NCBI RefSeq assembly: GCF_051020985.1
Contig: NW_027475147.1
Coordinates: forward strand, 930,001 to 994,000
DNA length: 64,000 bases
Source: Nomia melanderi
Lineage: Eukaryota > Arthropoda > Insecta > Hymenoptera > Halictidae
Reading direction: 5' to 3'
Shown in pieces: positions 26,068 through 36,778 of this stretch. Under the pieces are notes generated by a model. It saw only the letters and a program-made list of their open reading frames with translations. It did not search any database and was not told the DNA's origin. The translations under genes and the position numbers were made by a program. Every line of letters begins with the position of its first letter. Within the stretch, counting starts at the first letter, position 1.

Positions 26068-26761
26068 GTTTATTGCGCTATCTCAAATAGCACCCGAGAT
26101 ATCACCAGATATATATTGGATTTTCCCCTGACCCTGAGTGTCCGGCCCCATGAGACTGGTTTTCTCGGCCCCTGCTGGTCCGAGGTCGTTCCCGCTGCAC
26201 AGATTCATGCGCCAGGGCCTCCTACAAGTAATGCACTTTGATTTATTGCGCTATCTGTAATAGCACCCGAGATATCACCAGATATATATTGGATTTTTCC
26301 CTGACCCTGAGTGTCCGGCCCCATGAGACGGTGGTTGTCTCGCCCCTGGTGGTCCGAGGTCGTTCCCGCTGCACAGATTCATGCGCCAGTGCCTTCTACA
26401 GACAATGCACTTTGATTTATTGCGCTATCTGTAATAGCAGCCGAGATATCACCAGATATATATTGGATTTTTCACTGACCCTGAGTGTCCGGCCCCATGA
26501 GACGGTTGTTTTCTCGGCCCCTGGTGGTCCGAGGTCGTTCCCGCTGCACAGATTCATGCGCCAGGGCCTCCTACAGACAATGCACTTTGATTTATTGCGC
26601 TATCTCTAATAGCACTCAAGATATCACCAGATATATATATAGGATTTTTCCCTGACCCTGACTGTCCGGCCCCATGAGACGGTGATTTTCTCGGCCCCTA
26701 CGGGTCCGAGGTCGTTCCCGCTGCACAGATTCATGCGCCAGGGCCTCCTGCAGATAATTCA
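26068..26761 (+). repeat. Dispersed duplication C2, copy 2
   Basis: Partner of 21,350-22,043. The two copies bracket the C3 duplication. Confidence 0.9.
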
Positions 26762-26879
26762 CTGTGGTTTATTGCGCTATCTCTAGTAGCACCCGAGATG
26801 TCGCCAGATATATATTGGATTTTCCCCTGACCCTGAGTGTCCGGCCCCATGAGACTGTGGTTTTCTCGGCCCCTGGTTG

Positions 26880-28212
26880 TCCGAGGTCGTTCCCGCTGCA
26901 CAGATTCATGCGCCAGGGCCGCCTACAGACAATGCACTTTGATTTATTGCGCTATCTGTAATAGCACCCAAGATATCACCAGATATATATTGGATTTTTC
27001 CCTTACCCTGAGTGTCCGGCCCCACGAGACGGTGGTTTTCTCGGCCCCTGGTGGTCCTAGGTCGTTCCCGCTGCACAGATGCATGCGCCAGGGCCTCCTG
27101 CAGATAATTCCCTTTGGCTTATTGCGCTATCTCTAATAGCACCCGAGATATCACCAGATATATATTGGATTTTTCCCCGACCCTGAGTGTCCGGCCCCAT
27201 GAGACGGTGGTTTTCTCGGCCGCTGGTGGTCCGAGGTCGTTCCCGCTGGCCAGATTCATGCGCCAGGGCCACCTACAGACAATGCACTTTGATTTATTGC
27301 GCTATCTGTAATAGCACCCGAGATATCACCAGATATATATTGGATTTTTCCCTGACCCTGAGTGTCCGGCCCCATGAGACTGTGGTTTTCTCGGCCCCTG
27401 GTGGTCCGACTATGTTCCCGCTGCACAGATTCGTGCGCCAGGGCCTCCTGCAGACAATGCACTTTCATTTATTGCGCTATCTGTAATAGCACCCGAGATA
27501 TCACCAGATAAATATTGGTTTTTCCCCTGACGCTGAGTGTCCGGCCCCATGAGACGGTGGTTTTCTCGGCCCCTGGTGGCCCGAGGTCGTTCCCGTTGCA
27601 CAGATTCATGCGCCAGGGCCTCCTGCAGATAATTCACTTTGGTTTATTGCGCTATCTCTAATAGCACCCGAGATATCACCAGATATATATTGGATTTTCC
27701 CCTGACCCTGAGTGTCCGGCCCCATGAGACTGTGGTTTTCTCGGCCCCTGGTTGTCCGAGGTCGTTCCCGTTGCACAGATTCATGCGCCAGGGCCTCCTG
27801 CAGATAATTCACTTTGGTTTATTGCGCTATCTCTAATAGCACCCGAGATATCTCCAGATATATATTGGATTTTGCCCTGACCCTGAGTGTCCGGCCCCAT
27901 GAGACTGTGGTTTTCTCGGCTCCTGGTGGTCCGAGGTCGTTCCCGTTGCACAGATTCATGCGCCGGGGCCTCCTGCAGATAATTCACTTTGGTTTATTGC
28001 GCTATCTCTAATAGCACCCGAGATATCACCAGATATATATTGGATTTTCCCCTGACCCTGAGTGTCCGGCCCCATGAGACTGTGGTTTTCTCGGCCCCTG
28101 GTGGTCCGAGGTCGTTCCCGCTGCACAGATTCATGAGCCAGGGCCTTCTACAGACAATGCACTTTGATTTATTGCGCTATCTGTAATAACACCCGAGATA
28201 TCACCAGATATA
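26880..28212 (+). repeat. Segment X, source of the 39.8-40.8 kb copy
   Basis: 26,880-27,750 matches 39,829-40,699 at offset 12,949 bp. About 28,020-28,212 then matches 40,620-40,811 at offset 12,599 bp, so the second copy lacks two monomers (350 bp). Shared markers are GGCCGCCTACAGAC, CCCCACGAGACGG, GGTCCGACTATGTTCCC, CAGATAAATATTGGTTTTTC and CTGTAATAACACCC. Segment X lies immediately upstream of the large duplication copy 1. Confidence 0.85.
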
Positions 28213-29946
28213 TATTGGATTTTCCCCTGACCCTGAGTGTCCGGCCCCATGAGACTGTGGCTTTCTCGGCCCCTGGTGCTCCGAGGTCGTTCCCGCTGCA
28301 CAGATTCATGCGCCAGGGCCTCCTACAGACAATGCACTTTGATTTATTGCGCTATCTGTAAAAGCAGCCGAGATATCACCAGATATATATTGGATTTTTC
28401 ACTGACTCTGAGTGTCCGGCCCCATGAGGCGGTCGTTTTCTCGGCCCCTGGTGGTCCGAGGTCGTTCCCGCTGCACAGATTCATGCGCCAGGGCCTCCTA
28501 CAGACAATGCACTTTGATTTATTGCGCTATCTGTAATAGCACCCGAGATATCACCACATATATATTGGATTTTTCACTGACCCTGAGTGTCCGGCCCCAT
28601 GAGACGGAGGTTTTCTCGGTCCCTGGTGTTCTGAGGTCGTTCCCGCTGCACAGATTCATGCGCCAGGGCCTCCTGCAGATAATTCACTTTGGTTTATTGC
28701 GCTATCTCTAATAGCACCCGAGATATCAGCAGATATATATTGGATTTTACCCTGACCCTGAGTGTCCGGACCCATGACACTGTGGTTTTTTCGGCCCCTG
28801 GTGGTCCGAGGTCTTTCCCGCTGCACAGATTCATGCGCCAGGGCCTCCTGCAGACAATTCACTCTGGTTTATTGCGCTATCTCTAATAGCACCCGAGATA
28901 TCACCAGATATATATTGGGTTTTACCCTGACCCTGAGTGTCCGGCCCCATGAGACGGTCGTTGTCTCGGCCCCTGGAGGTCCGAGGACGTTCCCGCTGCA
29001 CAGATTCATGCGCCAGGGCCTCCTACAGGTAATGCACTTTGATTTATTGCGCTATCTGTAATAGCACCCGAGATATCACCAGATATATATTGGATTTTTC
29101 CCTGACCCTGAGAGTCCGGCCCCATGAGAAGGTGGTTGTCTCATCCCTGGAGGTCCGAGGTCGTTCCCCCTGCACAGATTCATGCGCCAGGGCCTCCTAC
29201 AGGTAATGCACTTTGATTTATTGCGCTATCTGTAATAGGACCCGAGATATCTCCAGATATATATCGGATTTTTCCCTGACCCTGACAGTCCGACCCCATG
29301 AGACGGTGGTTTTCTCGGCCCCTGGTGGTCCGAGATCGTTCCCGCTGCATAGATTCATGCGCCAGGGCCTCCTGCTGACAATGCTTTTTGATTTATTGCG
29401 CTATCTGTAATATCACCCGAGATATCACCAGATTTGTATTCGATTTTTCCCGGACCCTGAGTGTCCGGCCCCATGAGACGGTGGTTTTCTCGGCCCCTGG
29501 TGGTCGGAGGTAGTTCCCGCTGTCCGGATTCATGCGCCAGGGCCTCCTACAGCTAATTCAATTTGGCTTATTGCGCTATCTCTAATAGCAGCCGAGATAT
29601 CACCAGATATATATTGGATTTTCCCCTGACCCTGAGTGTCCGGCCCCATGAGACGGTGGTTTTCTCGGCCCCTGGTGGTCGGAGGTCGTTCCCGCTGCAC
29701 AGATTCATGCGCCAGTGCCTCGTACAGACAATGGACTTTCATTTATTGCTCTACCTCTAATAGCACCCGAGATATCACCATATATATATTGGATTCTTCC
29801 CTGACCCTGACAGTCCGGCCCCATGTGTCGGTGGTTTTCTCGGCCACTGGTGGTCCTAGGTCGTTCCCGCTGCACAGATTCATGAGCCAGGGCCCCCTGC
29901 AGATAGTTCACTTTGGTTTAGTGCGCGATCTGTAATAGCACCCGAG

Positions 29947-29960
29947 ATATCACCAGATAT
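29947..29960 (+). other. Conserved short dyad, ATATC-ACCA-GATAT, monomer positions 43-56
   Basis: This perfect 5-bp inverted repeat with a 4-nt loop is present in most monomers. It sits at the start of the AT-rich tract. It is lost or altered in the divergent monomer class that reads GAGAAAGC or GAGGAAGC upstream. Short dyads able to extrude as cruciforms are reported in centromeric satellites that lack CENP-B boxes. Function here is inference. Confidence 0.6.
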
Positions 29961-30013
29961 ATATTGGATTTTTCCCTGACCCTGAGTGTCCGGCCCCATG
30001 AGACGGTGGTTTT

Positions 30014-30034
30014 CTCGGCCCCTGGTGGTCCGAG
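30014..30034 (+). other. Conserved GC-rich hairpin, CTCGG-n11-CCGAG, monomer positions 110-130
   Basis: The arms CTCGG and CCGAG pair perfectly. After one mismatch, CC and GG pair again inside, leaving a 5-nt loop. The arms are kept in most monomers, including the divergent class. In some units the mismatched C is an A, which restores a perfect 8-bp stem, for example at 2,910-2,930, 37,539-37,559 and 41,914-41,934. Structure is read directly from sequence; function is not known. Confidence 0.65.
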
Positions 30035-33000
30035 GTCGTTCCCGCTGCACAGATTCATGCGCCAGGGCCTCCTGCAGATAATTCACTTTCGTTTATTGCG
30101 CTATCTCTAATAGCACCCGAGATATCACCAGATATATATTGCACCTTTCCCTGACGCTGACAGACCGGCCTCATGAGAAAGTGATTTTCTCGGCCACTGG
30201 TGGTCCGAATTCGATCCCGCTGCACAGATTCATGCGCCAGGGCCTCCTACAGACAATGCACTTTGATTTATTTCGCTATCTCTAATAGCACCCGAGATAT
30301 CACCAGATATATATTGGATTTATCCCTGACCCTGACAGTCCGGCCCCATGAGACGGAGCTTTTCTCGGCCCCTGGTGGTCCGAGGTCGATGCCGCTGCAC
30401 AGATTCATGCGCCAGGGCCTCCTGCAGACAATGAACTTTGATTTATTTCGCTATCCCTAATAGCACCCGAGATATCACCAGACGTATATGGGATTTTTCC
30501 CCGACCCTGAGTGTCCGACCCCATGAGACGGTGGTTTTCTCGGCCCCTGGTGGTCCTAGGTCGATCCCGCTGAACAGATTCACGCTCCAGGGCCTCCTAC
30601 AGACAATGCACTTTGATTTATTGCGCTATCTGTAATAGCACCCGAGATATCACCAGATATATATTGGATTTTCCCCTGACCCTGAGTGGCCGGCCCCATG
30701 AGACGGTAGTTTTCTCGGCCCCTGGTTTTCCGAGGTCGATCCCGCTGCACAGATTCATGCGCCAGGGCCTCCTGCAGACAATGCACTTTGATTTATTGGG
30801 CTATCTTTAATAGCACCCGTGATATCACCAGATATATATTGGATTTTTCCTTGACCCTGACAGTCCGGCCCCATGTGCCGATGGTTTTCTCGGTCCCTCG
30901 TGGTCCGAGGTAGATCCCGCTGCACAGATTCATGCGCCTGGGCCCCATGCAGATAATTCACTTTGATTTATTCCGCTATCTCTAATAACACCCGAGATAT
31001 CACCAGATATATATTGGATTTTTCCCTGACCCTGAGCCTCTCACCCCATGAGACGATGGTTTTCTCGGCCCCTGCTGGTCCGAGGTCGTTCCCGCTGCAC
31101 AGATTCATGCGCCAGGGCCCCCTGCAGATAATTCACTTTGATTTATTTCGCTATCCCTAATAGCACCCGAGATATCATCAGATGTATATGGGATTTTTCC
31201 CCGACCCTGAGTGTCCGACCCCATGAGACGGTGGTTTTCTCGGCCCCTGGTGGTCCTAGGTCGATCCCGCTGCACAGATTCACGCTCCAGGGCCTCCTAG
31301 AGACAATGCACTTTGATTTATTGCGCTATCTGTAATAGCACCCGAGATATCAGCAGATATCTATTGGATTTTTCCATGACCCTGAGTGTCCGACCCCATG
31401 AGACGGTGGTTTTCTCGGCCCTTGGTGGTCCGAGGTCGTCCCCGCTGCACAGATTCATGCGCCAGGGCCTCCTACAGGCAATGCACTTTGATTTATTGCG
31501 CTATCTGTAATAGCACCCAAGATATCACCATATATATATTGGATTTTTCCCTGACCCTGAGTGTCCGGCCCCATGAGACGGTGATTTTCTCGGCCTCTGG
31601 TGGTCCGAGGTCGATCCCGCTGCACAGATTCATGCGCCAGGGCCTCCTGCAGACAATGAACTTTGATTTATTTCGCTATCCCTAATAGCACCCGAGATAT
31701 CACCAGATATATATTGGATTTTCCCCTGACCCTGAGTGGCCGGCCCCATGAGACGGTAGTTTTCTCGGCCCCTGGTGGTCCGAGGTCGTTCCCGCTGCAC
31801 AGATTCATGCGCCAGGGCCTCCTACAGACAATGCACTTTGGTTTATTGCGCTATCTCTAATAGCACCCGAGATATCACCAGATGTATGCTGGATTTTTAC
31901 ATGACCTTGGGCGACGAATTCCGAATATCTGTAATTTTCTCGGCGCCTGGTGGTCCGAGGTCGTTCCTGCTGCACAAATTCATTCGCCAGGACCTCCTGC
32001 AGATAATTCACTTTGATTTATTCCGCTATCTCTAATAGCACCCGAGATATCACCAGATATATATTGGATTTTTCCATGACCCTGAGTGTCCGGCCCCATG
32101 AGACGGTGGTTTTCTCGGCCCCTGGTGGTCCGAGGTCGCTCCCGCTGCACAGATTCATTCGCCAGTGCCTCCTACAGACAATGCACTTTGATTTATTGCC
32201 CTATCTCTAATAGCACCCGAGATATCACCAGATATATATTGGATTTTTCCCTGACCCTAACAGTCCGGCCCCATGAGACGGTGATTTTCTCGGCCCCTGC
32301 TGGTCCGAGGTCGATCCCGCTGCACAGATTCATGCGCCAGGGCCTCCTACAGACAATGTACTTTGATTTATTGCGCTATCTCTAATAGCACCCGAGATAT
32401 CACCAGATATATATTGGATTTTCCCCTGACCCTGACAGTCCGGCCTCATGAGAAAGTGATTTTCTCGGCCCCTGGTGGTCCGAATTCGATCCCGCTGCAC
32501 AGATTCATGCGCCAGGGCCTCCTACACACAATGCACTTTGCTTTATTGCGCTATCAGTAATAGCACCCGAGATATCACCAGATATATATTGGATTTTCCC
32601 CTGACACTGAGTGTCCGGCCCCATGAGACGGTGGTTTTCTCAGCCCCTGGTGGTCCGAGGTCGTTCCCGCGGCACAGATTCATGCGCCAGGGCCTCCTGC
32701 AGACAATGCACTTTGATTTATTTCGCTATCTCTAATAGCACCCGAGATATCACCAGATATATATTGGATTTATCCCTGACCCTGACAGTCCGGCCCCATG
32801 AGACGGAGCTTTTCTCGGCCCCTGGTGGTCCGAGGTCGATGCCGCTGCACAGATTCATGCGCCAGGGCCTCCTACAGACAATGCACTTTGATTTATTGCG
32901 CTATCTGCAATAGCACCCGAGATATCACCAGATATATATTGGAATTTTCCCTGACCCTGAGTGTCCGACCCCATGAGACGGTGGTTTTCTCGGCCCCTGG

Positions 33001-33949
33001 TGGTCCGAGGTCGATTCCGCTGCACAGATTCATGCGCCAAGGCATCCTGCAGACAATTCACTTTGGTTTATTGCGCTATCTGTAACAGCACCCGAGATAT
33101 CATCAGATAGATGCTGGATTTTTACGTGACCTTGTGTGACGGATTCCGAATATCTGTAATTTTCTCGGCCCCTGGTGGTCCGAGGTAGTTCCTGCTGCAC
33201 AGATTCATACGCCAGTGCCTCGTACAGACAATGGACTTTGATTTATTGCTCTACCTCTAATAGCACCCGAGATATCACCATATATATATTGGATTCTTCC
33301 CTGACCCTGACAGTCCGGCCCCATGTGTCGGTGGTTTTCTCGGCCACTGGTGGTCCTAGGTCGTTCCCGCTGCACAGATTCATGAGCCAGGGCCCCCTGC
33401 AGATAGTTCACTTTGGTTTAGTATGCTATCTCTAATAGCACCCGAGATATCACCAGATATATATTGCACCTTTCCCTGACGCTGACAGTCCGGCCTCATG
33501 AGAAAGTGATTTTCTCGGCCCCTGGTGGTCCGAATTCGATCCCGCTGCACAGATTCATGCGCCACGGCCTCCTACAGACAATGCACTTTGCTTTATTGCG
33601 CTATCAGTAATAGCACCCGAGGTATCACCAGATATATATTGGATTTTCCCCTGACACTGAGTGTCCGGCCCCATGAGACGGTGGTTTTCTCGGCCCCTGG
33701 TGGTCCGAGGTCGTTCCCGCGGCACAGATTTATGCGCCACGGCCTCCTGCAGACAATGCACTTTGATTTATTTCGCTATCTCTAATAGCACCCGAGATAT
33801 CACCAGATATATATTGGATTTATCCCTGACCCTGACAGTCCGGCCCCATGAGACGGAGCTTTTCTCGGCCCCTGGAGGTCCGAGGTCGATGCCGCTGCAC
33901 AGATTCATGCGCCAGGGCCTCCTGCAGACAATGAACTTTGATTTATTTC

Positions 33950-35203
33950 GCTATCCCTAATAGCACCCGAGATATCACCAGATGTATGCTGGATTTTTAC
34001 ATGACCTTGGGCGACGGATTCCGAATATCTGTAATTTTCTCGGCGCCTGGTGGTCCGAGGTCTTTCCTGCTGCACAAATTCATTCGCCAGGACCTCCTGC
34101 AGATAATTCGGTTTGATTTATTCCGCTATCTCTAATAGCACCCGAGATATCACCAGATATATATTGGATTTTTCCATGACCCTGAGTGTCCGGCCCCATG
34201 AGACGGTGGTTTTCTCGGCCCCTGCTGGTCCGAGGTCGTTCCCGCTGCACAGATTCATGCGCCAGGGCCTCCTACAGACAATGCACTTTGATTTATTGCG
34301 CTATCTGTAATAGCACCCGAAATATCACCAGATATATATTGGATTGTTCCCTGACCCTGAGTGTCCGACCCCATGAGACGGTCGTTTTCTCGGCCCCTGG
34401 TGGTCCGAGGTCGCTCCCGCTGCACAGATTCATTCGCCAGAGCCTCCTACAGACAATGCACTTTGATTTATTGCGCTATCTCTAATAGCACCCGAGATAT
34501 CACCAGATATATATTGGATTTTTCCCTGACCCTAACAGTCCGGCCCCATGAGACGGTGATTTTCTCGGCCCCTGTTTGTCCGAGGTCAATCCCGCTGCAC
34601 AGATTCATGCGCCAGGGCCTCCTGCAGACAATGCACTTTGATTTATTGCGCTATCTCTAATAGCACCCGAGATATCACCAGATATATATTGAATTTTTCC
34701 CTGACCCCGACAGTCCGACCCCATGAGACGGTGGTTTTCTCGGCCCCTGGAGTTCCGAGGTCGTTCCCGCTGCACAGATTCATGCGCCAGGGCCTCCGGC
34801 AGACAATGCACTTTGATTTATTGCGCTATCTCTAATAGCACCCGAGATATCACCATATATATATTGGATTTTCCCCTGACAATGAGTGTTCGGCCCCATG
34901 AGACGGTAGTTTTCTCGGCCCCTGGTGGTCCCAGGTCGTTCCCACTGCACAGATTCATGCGCTAGGGCCTCCTGCAGACAATGCACTTTGATTTATTGCG
35001 CTATCTCTAATAGCACCCGAGATATCACCAGATATATATTGGATTTTCCCCTGACTCTAACAGTCCGGCCCCATGAGACGGTGATATTCTCGGCCCCTGG
35101 TGGTCCGAGGTCGATCCCGCTGCACAGATTCATGCGCCAGGGCCTCCTGCAGACAATGCACGTTGATTTCTTTCGCTATCCCTAATAGCACCCGAGATAT
35201 CAC
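33950..35203 (+). repeat. Nine-monomer (1,575-bp) duplication D, copy 1
   Basis: Matches 35,525-36,778 at exactly nine monomers. Shared markers are TCATTCGCCAGGACCTCC, ATAATTCGGTTTGATTTATT, TTGGATTGTTCCCTG, CCCTGTTTGTCCGAGG, CCCCTGGAGTTCCG, CTCCGGCAGACAATGC and GTGTTCGGCCCC. The copies differ at 34,592 (GGTCAATCCC) against GGTCGATCCC in copy 2. That difference is repeated in the right-hand large copy. Confidence 0.9.
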
Positions 35204-35524
35204 CAGATGTATATGGGATTTTTCCCCGACCCTGAGTGTCCGACCCCATGAGACGGTGGTTTTCTTGGCCCCTGGTGGTCCTAGGTCGATCCCGCTGCAC
35301 AGATTCACGCTCCAGGGCCTCCTACAGACAATGCACTTTGATTTATTGCGCTATCTGTAATAGCACCCGAGATATCACCAGATATATATTGGATTTTCCC
35401 CTGACCCTGAGTGGCCGGCCCCATGAGACGGTAGTTTTCTCGGCCCCTGGTGGTCCGAGGTCGTTCCCGCTGCACAGATTCATGCGCCAGGGCCTCCTAC
35501 AGACAATGCACTTTGGTTTATTGC

Positions 35525-36778
35525 GCTATCTCTAATAGCACCCGAGATATCACCAGATGTATGCTGGATTTTTACATGACCTTGGGCGACGGATTCCGAA
35601 TATCTGTAATTTTCTCGGCGCCTGGTGGTCCGAGGTCGTTCCTGCTGCACAAATTCATTCGCCAGGACCTCCTGCAGATAATTCGGTTTGATTTATTCCG
35701 CTATCTCTAATAGCACCCGAGATATCACCAGATATATATTGGATTTTTCCATGACCCTGAGTGTCCGGCCCCATGAGACGGTGGTTTTCTCGGCCCCTGC
35801 TGGTCCGAGGTCGTTCCCGCTGCACAGATTCATGCGCCAGGGCCTCCTACAGACAATGCACTTTGATTTATTGCGCTATCTGTAATAGCACCCGAAATAT
35901 CACCAGATATATATTGGATTGTTCCCTGACCCTGAGTGTCCGACCCCATGAGACGGTCGTTTTCTCGGCCCCTGGTGGTCCGAGGTCGCTCCCGCTGCAC
36001 AGATTCATTCGCCAGAGCCTCCTACAGACAATGCACTTTGATTTATTGCGCTATCTCTAATAGCACCCGAGATATCACCAGATATATATTGGATTTTTCC
36101 CTGACCCTAACAGTCCGGCCCCATGAGACGGTGATTTTCTCGGCCCCTGTTTGTCCGAGGTCGATCCCGCTGCACAGATTCATGCGCCAGGGCCTCCTGC
36201 AGACAATGCACTTTGATTTATTGCGCTATCTCTAATAGCACCCGAGATATCACCAGATATATATTGAATTTTTCCCTGACCCCGACAGTCCGACCCCATG
36301 AGACGGTGGTTTTCTCGGCCCCTGGAGTTCCGAGGTCGTTCCCGCTGCACAGATTCATGCGCCAGGGCCTCCGGCAGACAATGCACTTTGATTTATTGCG
36401 CTATCTCTAATAGCACCCGAGATATCACCATATATATATTGGATTTTCCCCTGACAATGAGTGTTCGGCCCCATGAGACGGTAGTTTTCTCGGCCCCTGG
36501 TGGTCCCAGGTCGTTCCCACTGCACAGATTCATGCGCTAGGGCCTCCTGCAGACAATGCACTTTGATTTATTGCGCTATCTCTAATAGCACCCGAGATAT
36601 CACCAGAAATATATTGGATTTTCCCCTGACCCTAACAGTCCGGCCCCATGAGACGGTGATATTCTCGGCCCCTGGTGGTCCGAGGTCGATCCCGCTGCAC
36701 AGATTCATGCGCCAGGGCCTCCTGCAGACAATGCACGTTGATTTATTTCGCTATCCCTAATAGCACCCGAGATATCAC
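35525..36778 (+). repeat. Nine-monomer duplication D, copy 2
   Basis: Partner of 33,950-35,203. The right-hand large duplication carries the same pair at 55,122-56,375 and 56,697-57,950. Confidence 0.9.

Larger units (their letters stand above)
13420..28536 (+). repeat. Domain 3: indel-rich satellite with 1.7-1.9 kb tandem duplications
   Basis: This domain holds most of the register shifts in the window. Single-base losses occur near 13,765, 14,530 and 15,231, together with many copies of a linked deletion allele (GGTTGTCTCG followed by CCCCTGG or TCCCTGG). There are three 2-bp losses (GAGACTGGTTTTC near 21,440, 25,984 and 26,158) and two 2-bp gains in the TA run (near 21,915 and 26,634). 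No divergent-class monomer is present. Confidence 0.85.
29905..30079 (+). repeat. Representative monomer, close to consensus
   Basis: This 175-bp unit differs from my consensus at only about four positions, all in its first 35 bp, and is repeated at 51,077-51,251. Monomer positions 1-70 are AT-rich (24 G+C of 70) and include GATATATATTGGATTTTT. Positions 71-175 are GC-rich (68 of 105). CpGs fall in TGCGCT, CCCGAG, TCCGGC, GACGGT, CTCGGC, TCCGAG, GTCGTT, CCCGCT and TGCGCC. A GATATC (EcoRV) site lies at monomer positions 42-47. The CTGCAG (PstI) site near the 3' end marks one of two sequence subfamilies. Confidence 0.9.

Noticed and set aside
30195..30225. RNA polymerase III B-box-like sequence (GGTCCGAATTCG or GGTTCGAGGTCG) suggesting a tRNA-derived repeat
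   Set aside because: The match to GGTTCGANNCC is partial and occurs in only a few variant monomers. No A box at suitable spacing and no cloverleaf fold were seen.
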